Assembly: GCA_027063065.1 (NCBI GenBank) | Contig: JAMOSO010000039.1 | Location: 1 to 36,544 of the forward strand | Direction: 5' to 3' | Origin: Planctomycetota bacterium | Lineage (GTDB): Bacteria; Planctomycetota; JAMOSO01 | Length of the DNA stretch: 36,544 bases | In this document: positions 25,606-33,484 of the stretch, one piece after another | Layout of the letters: every line of letters begins with the position of its first letter | Position numbering within the stretch: the first letter of the stretch is position 1 | The notes under the pieces: generated by a model | What the model was told of the DNA's origin: nothing | The model's database searches: none | What the model saw: the letters and a program-made list of their open reading frames with translations, nothing else | Program-made: the position numbers and the translations under genes

Positions 25606-26238
25606 TTACGGTAGATTGGTATTTTGCACTGTAGGCAATAATTGTTGTTGCCATTGCCATTTAAAAACTAAGCCCCAACGAATTGATGTTGCAATCGTTA
25701 ATAATAAAATCATCGGTAAAAAGATTTTGTAATTGCTAACTGATTGACGCATAGATATATAAATTGCAATAATTTTTATCAATAGAGTTATTAACCATAC
25801 CCATAAAACAACATAGACAATAGAATTGCAATACAGGCTTAAAAACTCTTCTGCACTAATTGATGTTCCTAAAAATATAAATAATAAACTAAATCCAACT
25901 ATTTTATTTTTAGCTATACTAATCTGACCAAGCCCGGGTGCAATAGCATCAAAAAAGACACTTTTCCACTGCTTGTCATCTGTGCCAAATGTAAAACTTT
26001 TTTGTAATGAAAAACACCAAATCAAAACCCAAATAACAATAAAAATTATTGCATATATTATGCTTATGTCTTTTGAGAATATTGCTTTCCACGCTCCAAA
26101 CCAACAAATGCTATCAGCCAATATTAAACCGAGACCCAGTTTTTTACGACCACTTACAAAGTGTCCCATACCACTATAAAACCAAGAAAGTAACAACAAA
26201 AACCAAGCAGATTTATTTATTTTTGTTGTCGATAGCAT
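25606..26238 (-). CDS. Membrane protein of unknown function with two glycine-rich repeats
   Basis: 210 residues with six or so hydrophobic segments. Two similar stretches stand out: SWFYSGMGHFVSGRKKLGLGLILAD near the N-terminus and DAIAPGLGQISIAKNKIVGFSLLF near residues 95-120. Both follow the xGxGHxxxGxxxxG pattern seen in TM2-like or DUF5683-like proteins. I do not recognise a specific function. The ATG is one base after the stop of the HEXXH membrane protein, so the two are almost certainly cotranslated. A helper role for that putative protease is an inference. Confidence 0.55.
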   Translation of the reverse strand: MLSTTKINKSAWFLLLLSWFYSGMGHFVSGRKKLGLGLILADSICWFGAWKAIFSKDISIIYAIIFIVIWVLIWCFSLQKSFTFGTDDKQWKSVFFDAIAPGLGQISIAKNKIVGFSLLFIFLGTSISAEEFLSLYCNSIVYVVLWVWLITLLIKIIAIYISMRQSVSNYKIFLPMILLLTIATSIRWGLVFKWQWQQQLLPTVQNTNLP

Positions 26239-26239
26239 T

Positions 26240-26911
26240 TTATACCTGTATGAAAAAATTAAAAATTAAAGTATAGTAATTATATGTATTGGTTATAGAT
26301 ATTTTATTGTATTTTATAGCATCAAAACCAAAATCTAATATATGTAAGCCTGTGGCGCATATTTGTAAATTTATAAAGATTAAAAAAGGTAAAGCAAAAA
26401 GAGCGCCAACGCCTGTAATATCAGATTGACCTTCCATAATACTTTCAATAGTCATAACAATATGAAAAGCCCAGCTAATGCCTATTAGCGCATATAAAAC
26501 ATAAGGGTATGCATTTAAGTTTGGATAAAAATAAATACAAATCCACCAAATCCCAATAATAAATAGGCTATAAATAGGGAAAAAGTAAGGTGCTAAAGCT
26601 ATAATAAAATTTGATTTTGACAATTTGACACTACCGCCATCTTTACCAAATTTAAAATCACTTATTTTTGCTCCAAATAATTTACCCCATATTGCATGAC
26701 TTAACTCATGTCCAAAAACATAAATGACAATTGGTTTATGTATAAAATAATGCAATAATAAATAACTTACAAAGCCATATAAAAATGCACTAGGTAAACA
26801 TTGATAATTCCAAGTTAAATTATCAAATGAAATTATTTTAAAAAAAGTTATAACAAAGGCCAAAATAGCAGGTAGTGATATTAGCCCAAATAAGGCGCCT
26901 AAAAATTTCAA
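26240..26911 (-). CDS. Putative membrane zinc metalloprotease (M50-like, HEXXH)
   Basis: 223 residues, five or six membrane helices. A zinc-site motif HELSH lies at residues 68-72 (VFGHELSHAIWGKLFG), followed by GGSVKLSKSNFIIALAPYFFPIYSL. The order and spacing resemble the site-2-protease-like M50 families, in which HExxH lies in a helix and a later segment closes the site. The usual NxxPxxxLDG motif is not clear; APYFFPIYS stands in the corresponding position. The start is TTG 26911, overlapping the upstream stop as TTGA with GAGGGG just before it. No other start explains the family match. The substrate is unknown. Confidence 0.7.
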   Translation of the reverse strand: MKFLGALFGLISLPAILAFVITFFKIISFDNLTWNYQCLPSAFLYGFVSYLLLHYFIHKPIVIYVFGHELSHAIWGKLFGAKISDFKFGKDGGSVKLSKSNFIIALAPYFFPIYSLFIIGIWWICIYFYPNLNAYPYVLYALIGISWAFHIVMTIESIMEGQSDITGVGALFALPFLIFINLQICATGLHILDFGFDAIKYNKISITNTYNYYTLIFNFFIQV

Positions 26912-27993
26912 AGTCCCCTCTTTAATCTATCAAATGGTTCTGATAATAACTCTCTAAAAGTAATTTTTAATGAAGCTGTTAAAGGAACGGCTAAAAGTAA
27001 TCCCAAAAAACCAAGTAAATTACCCCATACTAAAAATGACATTATCAATGTAACAGGATGCATGGTTACTTCTCGCCCTAATATCCATGGCGTAAATATA
27101 AAACCTTCTAAAAGTTGATTAATAGCATATACAAGCCAAATCCAAAAAATCGGCATTAAAGATTGTGTATCTAAAAAAACCATTATTGACATTGGTATAA
27201 TTACAAAAAAGCTTAAGAATGGTATTACTGTAGCCAAACCAAATAAAATACCAAATAACAAAGAGTATCTTACTCCGCATACGCTATAGCCAACAGTTGA
27301 TAGCACAGTAAAAATAATGGCAATAATTACTCTGCCTCTAAAAAATGAAGCTACTGAATTGTCTATTTCTAAGAGCATATGCTCAATTTGAATTTTATAT
27401 CTTGGTGGGATATTGCGCTTAATGGTATCTGCGACTTTGTCCATATCTTTAAGAAAGAAAAACATATACAATGGAATTAAAACCAAGGCAGTTAATATAT
27501 TAAAAGCCATAGATAGGCCGGCAAAAATACGTCCTGTTTCAGAATATAAATATTTAATCCACTGACTTAATTTAAGACTAGAGTAATGTTGAAGCTCTAA
27601 AATATTTGTTTGAACCATACCTTTAAGGTCTATATGTGGTTCAAAACGCTTATGCAAGTTATCTAAAATTGATTGTAATGTTTGTAAAGATTTAGATACA
27701 TACATTGGAGTTTGAGAGGTCAATTCACCTATTTGCGATACAAGCGCAGGTGCTACTATTAAAACAATACCGGCAATTAATAAAATTGTAATAATAAAAA
27801 ATAAAATAATTGCATATAGTCTAGGTAACCCGCGTTTTTGCAAATATGTTATAATTGGATCGCAAATATATGCCAATGCTAAAGCTACAAAAAAAGGTGT
27901 AAATATATTGCTTAAACTGGTTACAAACCATACGCAAGCAATCAAAATTAATAAGGCGACAGTTGAATATATAAAGCGGGATTTTTCTAACAT
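26908..27993 (-). CDS. AI-2E family transporter
   Basis: A 361-residue membrane protein of the PF01594 (AI-2E/PerM/YdiK) family. It shows the N-terminal VWFVTSLSNIFTPFFVALALAYICDPI, a long amphipathic middle region, then YMFFFLKDMDK, ASFFRGRVIIAIIFTVLSTVGY, LFGILFGLATVIPFLSFF and the C-terminal INQLLEGFIFTPWILGREVTMHPVTLIMSFLVWGNLLGFLGLLLAVPL. Family members transport autoinducer-2 or act as sodium/proton antiporters. The sequence does not decide between these. The gene starts 56 bases after the AEC transporter stop and overlaps the protease-like gene by four bases. Confidence 0.9.
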   Translation of the reverse strand: MLEKSRFIYSTVALLILIACVWFVTSLSNIFTPFFVALALAYICDPIITYLQKRGLPRLYAIILFFIITILLIAGIVLIVAPALVSQIGELTSQTPMYVSKSLQTLQSILDNLHKRFEPHIDLKGMVQTNILELQHYSSLKLSQWIKYLYSETGRIFAGLSMAFNILTALVLIPLYMFFFLKDMDKVADTIKRNIPPRYKIQIEHMLLEIDNSVASFFRGRVIIAIIFTVLSTVGYSVCGVRYSLLFGILFGLATVIPFLSFFVIIPMSIMVFLDTQSLMPIFWIWLVYAINQLLEGFIFTPWILGREVTMHPVTLIMSFLVWGNLLGFLGLLLAVPLTASLKITFRELLSEPFDRLKRGL

Positions 27994-28049
27994 TTTAATA
28001 TTCTAGCATAAAAAACTGGCTTTGGAAATTATCACTAAACTAAAATTTA

Positions 28050-29042
28050 TTATAATGACGATAAAAACGGAAAAATTATCGGTACTGTTAATAATGCTAA
28101 AGGAGTGCTCCACAAATTAGCAGCACTTGCTAAATCTTCATCCCCACCAAATTTATGAGTTATAACCGTGCTTACATTTGATGCTGGCATCATACTAATT
28201 AGTAATGGGATATATGATGCTTCTAAGCTCATTCCAGATAATTTAACAAAAGGCACAAATAATATTGGGATTACAACTAAGCGCATTAGACTATAATAAC
28301 ATAATAATTTCTTGTTGGTTTTGGCTGTAGACGATGCTAATGTTGCCCCTACACAAATTAATGCCAATGGGATTGTAGCTGAGCCCATAATATCTAATGA
28401 TTGCATAATGCTTTTAATAAAAACATATAAACTATTGTCAAAGGTTAAAGTGTTAGTATCGGGTATTTGCTTTAAATAATCTCCACCTCCCATAAAAGCT
28501 ACAATAAGACCTAAAATCATAGATAGCATAGGTCTATTAAAAACGTTTTTTATTCTAGTGGATAACGGTTGTCCTTTAGTTAATGGATAAATACCAACAA
28601 TCCAATAGACTAATCCACAGCCTAATGTATGCAAAAACATTGTACCTTCTTGTTTTGGCCATAGACTAATTACAATAGGCAAAGGTAAAAAAATATAATT
28701 GCAAGTTGATAATAAATGCACAAATGTGTTGCGAGTTTTTAAACTATATTTCAAAGGGATTACTGCAATATAACCTATGATTAAACCAAAGATTAAAATT
28801 AACATTCCCATCCCAATAGCCAGCATATTTTGAGAAAATGCTTGTGGGTCAACTTTGGTTACCATAGAGTAAAACCCCAAACATGGAAAGGTGATTTTTA
28901 GCATAATATCACCCATTATTTTACGGCCGTTTTCGCCAAAGAGTCCACTTGTTTGTGCTATGTAACCAGCTAGAGCAATTAAGCCTAAACTTAAAATGCT
29001 ACCACTTAAACTAAAGGACATTGCGATTTGTTCTTGTGTCAT
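28050..29042 (-). CDS. AEC-family (auxin efflux carrier-like) transporter
   Basis: A 330-residue membrane protein with about ten helices in two inverted halves. Family clues are GYIAQTSGLFGENGRKIMGDIMLKITFPCLGFYSMV near the N-terminus and, in the second half, ATIPLALICVGATLA and LLISMMPASNVSTVITHKFGGDEDLAS, where the conserved asparagine-containing crossing region lies. Bacterial members carry malonate, malate or other organic acids. Nothing here fixes the substrate. It lies just upstream of the AI-2E-type gene in the same direction, and its own upstream region holds tandem palindromes. Confidence 0.85.
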   Translation of the reverse strand: MTQEQIAMSFSLSGSILSLGLIALAGYIAQTSGLFGENGRKIMGDIMLKITFPCLGFYSMVTKVDPQAFSQNMLAIGMGMLILIFGLIIGYIAVIPLKYSLKTRNTFVHLLSTCNYIFLPLPIVISLWPKQEGTMFLHTLGCGLVYWIVGIYPLTKGQPLSTRIKNVFNRPMLSMILGLIVAFMGGGDYLKQIPDTNTLTFDNSLYVFIKSIMQSLDIMGSATIPLALICVGATLASSTAKTNKKLLCYYSLMRLVVIPILFVPFVKLSGMSLEASYIPLLISMMPASNVSTVITHKFGGDEDLASAANLWSTPLALLTVPIIFPFLSSL

Positions 29043-29100
29043 TGAATTATAAAATTGATTGTTAATTTAAAGGTGCGTCAATATATATAATTATATTGAT

Positions 29101-29142
29101 ATTACAATATATTATATCCGTGATTTGATAATATATTGTAAT
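29101..29142. repeat. Perfect AT-rich 15-bp inverted repeat
   Basis: Bases 29101-29115 and 29128-29142 are exact inverted copies separated by a 12-base spacer. The arms are nearly pure A and T. It lies upstream of the AEC transporter start and could be an operator or a hairpin. In such AT-rich DNA a long match is less surprising than in balanced DNA. Confidence 0.75.
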
Positions 29143-29180
29143 TCAACAAGCTATCCTTTTATATGGAAAGCTTGTTGAAT
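29141..29180. terminator. Hairpin after the cupin gene, possible bidirectional terminator
   Basis: A perfect 12-bp inverted repeat (29141-29152 with 29169-29180, arm ATTCAACAAGCT), with a few extra inner pairs, begins 10 bases past the cupin stop codon. Position suits a terminator of the sugar operon, but no clear T run follows on either strand. It abuts the preceding palindrome, sharing two bases. Confidence 0.5.
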
Positions 29181-29190
29181 TTGATATTAG

Positions 29191-29604
29191 CTAATTTTTA
29201 GGTTTGTAATTTCCGCCGATAGGAATATCAGTATTTTCAAAAAAATTGTCGGCAACAATACATGGTTTAGAAACTTCTAAAAGCAAACAAGGGCCTTTAC
29301 CAGTAAAGCTATGGTATTTCCATTGTTCAACAGGTAATACATCTCCCGGATTCATATCGCTGATAGTACCATCATAAGTCATACTGACAGAGCCTTTGAC
29401 AATAAAAAAGGTTTCGTGCTTTGTTTTGTGACGATGAAGCGGACAAGTTTGCCCATCAAAAACAAAAAGATATTTACCACAATAGCCTTCTTTAGCATCA
29501 TTGGCTATCCAATATTCAATTAAGCCTGTTTTATTAAAATCATTTAAGCCAAAGTCCAAAACGACAGGTCTTACTTCTGGCATTACCATTTGCCATTCAT
29601 CCAT
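29191..29604 (-). CDS. D-lyxose-isomerase-like cupin, frameshifted at its N-terminus
   Basis: 137 residues of a single cupin domain. The metal-binding pattern CPLHRHKTKHETFFIVKG (His, His, Glu) and the later histidine in QWKYHSFTG match the D-lyxose ketol-isomerase group, which interconverts D-lyxose and D-xylulose. The intact start seems to lie upstream: ATG 29684, four bases after the kinase stop with AAAGG before it, opens MDELDKTIASA and then meets TAG at 29651-29649. In the cupin frame, LEGQEATQTLDAFKKQ leads directly into MDEW. A single-base change near 29652 would rejoin both into about 163 residues. With no ribosome site before ATG 29604, the gene is probably weakened or dead unless the frameshift is a sequencing error. 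Confidence 0.75.
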   Translation of the reverse strand: MDEWQMVMPEVRPVVLDFGLNDFNKTGLIEYWIANDAKEGYCGKYLFVFDGQTCPLHRHKTKHETFFIVKGSVSMTYDGTISDMNPGDVLPVEQWKYHSFTGKGPCLLLEVSKPCIVADNFFENTDIPIGGNYKPKN

Positions 29605-29648
29605 TTGCTTTTTAAATGCATCTAATGTTTGGGTTGCTTCTTGCCCTT

Positions 29649-29684
29649 CTAAGCAGATGCTATTGTTTTATCTAATTCATCCAT
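29649..29684 (-). pseudogene. N-terminal fragment of the cupin gene, out of frame with the rest
   Basis: ATG 29684 with an AAAGG ribosome site opens an 11-codon frame, MDELDKTIASA, which ends in TAG. The position four bases after the kinase stop and the good ribosome site mark it as the original start of the cupin gene. A one-base shift (minus one) joins it to the main cupin frame. No slippery heptamer is visible. Confidence 0.65.
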
Positions 29685-29688
29685 TTTA

Positions 29689-30912
29689 TTACCTTTCATT
29701 ATAATTTAAAATCATTTTTGCAACGCCTGACAATGGAGAAGTTTCTAACATTGTAAAACCTTGCCTTAACTTATTATTTAATATCTTTACCCAAACTCTA
29801 TTTTTACTTCCTCCACCAGTTAAAAATAATTGTGGTGTTTCCGTAGTATTTTGACTAAGCAATTTGATATTATTTGCCAATTTAGTAGATAATTCAAATA
29901 AACAATCATAAGCTTTGTTTTCTAAACTATCGCTTGGTAAATCCACAGAAGCCCTATCCGCATAATCTGTAAAGGTTGCAAAATCTATATATTGAGGATT
30001 ATTTCTAATAAGCTCAGATATGACAGCCCCACCATTATCAGCAGTTAAAGCATAAAATAACCCATCAACATAATTGCCTCTAATTATATCCTTATGGGCA
30101 TTTTGCATAGTCGGTGTGCAAATGTAAGCAACCTGAGCAGTACCCAATGTAATTAAAATTTGATTTTGTTTTAAATCTGCACCATAAGCACCTGCTGTTT
30201 GATCATTGCCACAAGAAAATACAGGAATATCTTTCGTTAAAGAAAATATATTACCTTGTTTAGTTTTAGCTACTTCAGCACCCAAATTATAAACCTTGGG
30301 TAAATTATGTTGCTTTAAATTTAAATAATCCAAAGCAGTCTCCCAATATTGATTTTGTGATAATGAAAATAATCCATTCATAGATGCTATGTTGTTGTCT
30401 GTAGCAAATTTACCCGTTAATAAAAAAAATAGATATGACGGCAACGGAATGATTTTGAAATTATCAGTAAAATATTCTGGATTTGTTTTTTGTAAATCGG
30501 CTAATGTTGCCAATTGTAATCCAGTTTCAATATTAAAAAAACTACAGTGGTTTTGAAAGTCATCAAACTTTTTTGTATTTAGAATATCTATAATAGTATT
30601 AGTTGATCTAGTATCTAGCCAAGAAATAAAATTGGTTAAAGGCTTATATTGTTCATTGACAACAATATAAGTTTGAGCTTGACTAGATACTCCCACAGAA
30701 GATATGTCTTGTTTTGATATGTTTGCATTTTTACACACACCATTGATAATTTGTAGAAAAGTTTTTTGAATATGTTCAACCGATAGCTCACATTTAGGGG
30801 AAGTAGTCAAATACTCTAATGCACAAGTTGCCGAAGCTACCTCACGCAAATCTTTACTGAATAAAGAGGCTTTAAAACCTGTTGAACCTAAATCTATAGC
30901 TAAAGTAAACAT
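29689..30912 (-). CDS. FGGY-family carbohydrate kinase, xylulokinase-like
   Basis: A sugar kinase of the ASKHA fold, 407 residues, shorter than the usual 430-500. The phosphate-1 loop is LAIDLGSTGFKASLF at the N-terminus. GVSSQAQ and FISWLDTRS follow, matching the sugar-binding region of xylulokinase-type enzymes. VFSCGNDQTAGAYGADL holds the catalytic aspartate, and the adenosine region is LFLTGGGSKNRVWVKILN. It starts six bases after the Gfo/Idh stop and ends four bases before the original cupin start, so all three formed one operon. With a lyxose isomerase next door, D-xylulose is the plausible substrate (inferred). Its operon promoter was probably lost with the truncated first gene. Confidence 0.82.
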   Translation of the reverse strand: MFTLAIDLGSTGFKASLFSKDLREVASATCALEYLTTSPKCELSVEHIQKTFLQIINGVCKNANISKQDISSVGVSSQAQTYIVVNEQYKPLTNFISWLDTRSTNTIIDILNTKKFDDFQNHCSFFNIETGLQLATLADLQKTNPEYFTDNFKIIPLPSYLFFLLTGKFATDNNIASMNGLFSLSQNQYWETALDYLNLKQHNLPKVYNLGAEVAKTKQGNIFSLTKDIPVFSCGNDQTAGAYGADLKQNQILITLGTAQVAYICTPTMQNAHKDIIRGNYVDGLFYALTADNGGAVISELIRNNPQYIDFATFTDYADRASVDLPSDSLENKAYDCLFELSTKLANNIKLLSQNTTETPQLFLTGGGSKNRVWVKILNNKLRQGFTMLETSPLSGVAKMILNYNER

Positions 30913-30917
30913 TGATA

Positions 30918-31436
30918 TTATATCTCCACAGTAGTTTTGTTTTTATGACTTTCAAGAGCCGCTGTTAATAAACGATGGCTATATGCAACTTCATCTGGTG
31001 TAACACAAGATGCAAATGTTGAAAGTGGTTTTTTTTCTACTAATTCATAAATAAATGCAGCCCACATTTGCTGAATAATATCAGAAAAACCAATTTCGAA
31101 TATACCGCCTGTTATGCCTTTATAAGCAACAGAAGCTCCCATGTCAATATGTTGCCAAGCCTGTTCTCCACCGTTATATTGCATAATTTCTAAAGTTCTT
31201 GGTTTTTTACTGCTCCAACGTCCACAACCGCGCATACCTTTAATTTCAAAATACCATGTATCGGTTTCTCCCGGTGCAATACGTTGGGTTTTAATAGTTA
31301 TCGGAAACACCTCGCCAGTTTTTGGATCGATAGTTTCGCATAATAAAGTTCCGTTTTCCCAAGTTTCACAAGCTACCATATTGCCTTTAGCATCTGGTCT
31401 TTGTTTGACTAGATTAGACAAAATAGCTCTAACGTT
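30918..31436 (-). pseudogene. Gfo/Idh/MocA-type oxidoreductase, 5'-truncated, C-terminal half only
   Basis: The reading matches the C-terminal substrate domain of NAD-dependent Gfo/Idh/MocA sugar dehydrogenases: VKQRPDAKGN, CETWENGTLLCETIDPKTGE, TWYFEIKGMRGCGRWSSK, GGEQAWQHIDMG, GITGGIFEIGFSDIIQQMWAAFIYEL and VTPDEVAYSHRLLTAALES. The whole N-terminal Rossmann domain, with its nucleotide-binding glycines, is missing. The matching frame continues upstream of the TTG at 31421 through NVRAILS to about 31436, where IS-like sequence begins. The gene was therefore cut by the insertion and is not functional as a dehydrogenase. The remaining 3' part is intact and keeps the operon spacing. Confidence 0.8.
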
Positions 31437-31620
31437 AGAAGAGGTCCCAAAAAAAAGACAGTTGCTAAGAAAAAAATCGACTATAATATTTGAATAAAAG
31501 GAGTCGAAAATGTCCAGAAAACGTCGTTAACACTCAGCAGAATTTAAGGCTAAAGTGGCCTTAGAAGTTTTGAGTGGTCAAAAAACATTAAGTGCAAAGT
31601 GTTTTAAGAAAGTTATTTAA
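31435..31620 (+). mobile_element. IS3-type insertion sequence remnant (left end and start of orfA)
   Basis: From about 31435 an IS3-like left end is visible (GAGGTCCCAAAAAAAAGACAG), then a TATAAT box, an AAAAGGAG ribosome site and ATG 31510. Translation gives MSRKRR, a TAA at 31528-31530, then HSAEFKAKVALEVLSGQKTLSA. This is the start of an IS3-family OrfA transposase, normally MxRKRRxHSxEFKAKVALEAL. Similarity fades around 31597, and the recD stop is reached at 31624-31622, so the right end and the catalytic orfB are gone. The nonsense codon and truncation make it inert. It is the only plus-strand gene remnant in the window. Confidence 0.8.
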
Positions 31621-31621
31621 T

Positions 31622-33484
31622 TTACCATATATCTAAACCGCCTTCACGATGTAAGGTGGTTGTAATCGCCTTGCAAAGACTTGGTTTTGTGGCAAAAATA
31701 TCAACCCTTCTTTTTGCTCTTGTTAAGCCCGTATATAAAATCTCACGGGTTAAAAGTTTATTGTCAACATCGTCTGGTAAAGCAATTAATATACGGTCAA
31801 ATTCAGAACCCTGAGATTTATGAACAGTTATCGCAAAAGCTAATTGGTAAGCTGGCAATAAACTTACAGGTATAGAACGATAAGTTATACCATCTTCAAA
31901 AACCACCCTTAAACAATTAGAAATTTTATCATATAAGACAATACCAGTATCGCCATTATATAAACGTAATGGCATATTATTTTCAGAAATCATTATAACA
32001 ACACCATGAAATAAACTGTCTCTGCCCCATTGGTTTAATTCTTGTTTAATTGCATCAACAATTGTCTGATTAATATTATCACAGCCGTAAATACCTTTGC
32101 GTACAGCACATAAAACCCTATTGGCGTACACGGACTTAAATAAATTATCTAAAACGCTAATACTGTTATCTATAGTATCAAAGTCTATGTTTATATTTTG
32201 TAATAACTTTTTAAAACAATTTTCACCAGTTAAAAAATATTGCTTAAACCAATTTAAGTAGAAATCTTTAAATAATTTTATTTGATTCTGTTGAGCCTGA
32301 TGATAAAACACGCCTATATTATTTGTCAAATTATCTTGATTGTTTTGCTTTAAAAACGCAAAAGCATTTTCAATATTGCCAAATTTTATATATTCGCTAA
32401 ATTGAGCGATATCTTTTTGGCATCGCTGAGATGTTTTCAAAACTGTTACGCACCCAGCTATAGATTTATCCTTACTGTCAATCTCACATGTTATTGGTGG
32501 CATTAAATCAGCTAAAACAGCACCGGCACCAACCGAAGGCAATTGAAATTGATCGCCTAATAATATCAAAATACATTCATTTGACATAGATGTAATAAAT
32601 TTATCCATCAAAACCAAGTCCACCATTGAGACCTCGTCAATTATTATTAATTTGGCAAGCAATCTATTGCTACTGTTATACAAAAAATTTCTTCGACTTG
32701 GATTAGCGCCCAACAAGGAGTGTAATGTTTTTGGCTCTAGTTTTAATAAATTTTTATCGATGGCATCAATATGTGTTAAGTCTTTAGTGATAGCATTTTT
32801 TAAAGCCTCGCCCATTCGTTTGGCAGCTCGGCCAGTAGGCGCAACTAATTTAATATCATTAATATCAAAATTATATAAACGCACTATACACCTTAAAACA
32901 GCAGTCATCACGGTGGTTTTACCCGTGCCAGGACCACCAGAAATAATACTAAATTGATGTGATACTGATTTATGTATTGCGTCTATTTGTAATTTATCTA
33001 ATGGATATTTAATATTATTTATAACTTTTGTTACAACATCATTTTTATTTTTCAATATTTTAGGTTTTATACTTATCAATCTCTTTAAATTGCCCTCTAA
33101 AGATGATGAATGATTGGCATAAATTTGAAAATATAATTTTTGATTAGATATTAATAATGGGCTATTTTTAGACAAATCCAATGCAAAAAAAACATCGACT
33201 ACATCATTAGCATTTGCACCTATAAAATTTGCTAGCTTCTCCATTGCCGTAACATTTAAAAACAAACATAATGAACCGCTATTTAATTTATGGCACAACA
33301 GCAACAATCCTGCACAAAAGGCATTGCTATTACATTTATATACTTGTTGTAAATCTCTAATAATATACAAATCAGCCAAACCAATATTTAATTGATTTAA
33401 TATAAAATCAGTATTTAAATTATAATCTTTTACATAGTTTATTATGATTTTATCAAACAGTTCTATACTGGGCACAGTTTTCAT
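31622..33484 (-). CDS. recD: Exodeoxyribonuclease V alpha subunit (RecD)
   Basis: RecD is the 5'-3' helicase of the RecBCD enzyme for double-strand-break repair and degradation of foreign linear DNA. The 620-residue protein is normal length. Walker A GGPGTGKT is at 183-190. Next come VAPTGRAAKRMGE (motif Ia), LIIIDEVSMVDL (motif II), LLGDQFQLPSVGAGAVL (motif III), and the C-terminal LAFAITVHKSQGSEFDRILIALP and TREILYTGLTRAKRRVDIFA (motifs V and VI). ATG 33484 overlaps the recB stop as ATGA. The IS remnant lies directly after its stop codon without harming the C-terminus. Confidence 0.95.
   Translation of the reverse strand: MKTVPSIELFDKIIINYVKDYNLNTDFILNQLNIGLADLYIIRDLQQVYKCNSNAFCAGLLLLCHKLNSGSLCLFLNVTAMEKLANFIGANANDVVDVFFALDLSKNSPLLISNQKLYFQIYANHSSSLEGNLKRLISIKPKILKNKNDVVTKVINNIKYPLDKLQIDAIHKSVSHQFSIISGGPGTGKTTVMTAVLRCIVRLYNFDINDIKLVAPTGRAAKRMGEALKNAITKDLTHIDAIDKNLLKLEPKTLHSLLGANPSRRNFLYNSSNRLLAKLIIIDEVSMVDLVLMDKFITSMSNECILILLGDQFQLPSVGAGAVLADLMPPITCEIDSKDKSIAGCVTVLKTSQRCQKDIAQFSEYIKFGNIENAFAFLKQNNQDNLTNNIGVFYHQAQQNQIKLFKDFYLNWFKQYFLTGENCFKKLLQNINIDFDTIDNSISVLDNLFKSVYANRVLCAVRKGIYGCDNINQTIVDAIKQELNQWGRDSLFHGVVIMISENNMPLRLYNGDTGIVLYDKISNCLRVVFEDGITYRSIPVSLLPAYQLAFAITVHKSQGSEFDRILIALPDDVDNKLLTREILYTGLTRAKRRVDIFATKPSLCKAITTTLHREGGLDIW

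Noticed and set aside
28000-28005. Extended -10-like TGCTAGAAT upstream of the AI-2E-type gene
   Set aside because: It is only about seven bases before the ATG, leaving no leader, and the -35 is weak; the gene could equally be read from the AEC promoter.
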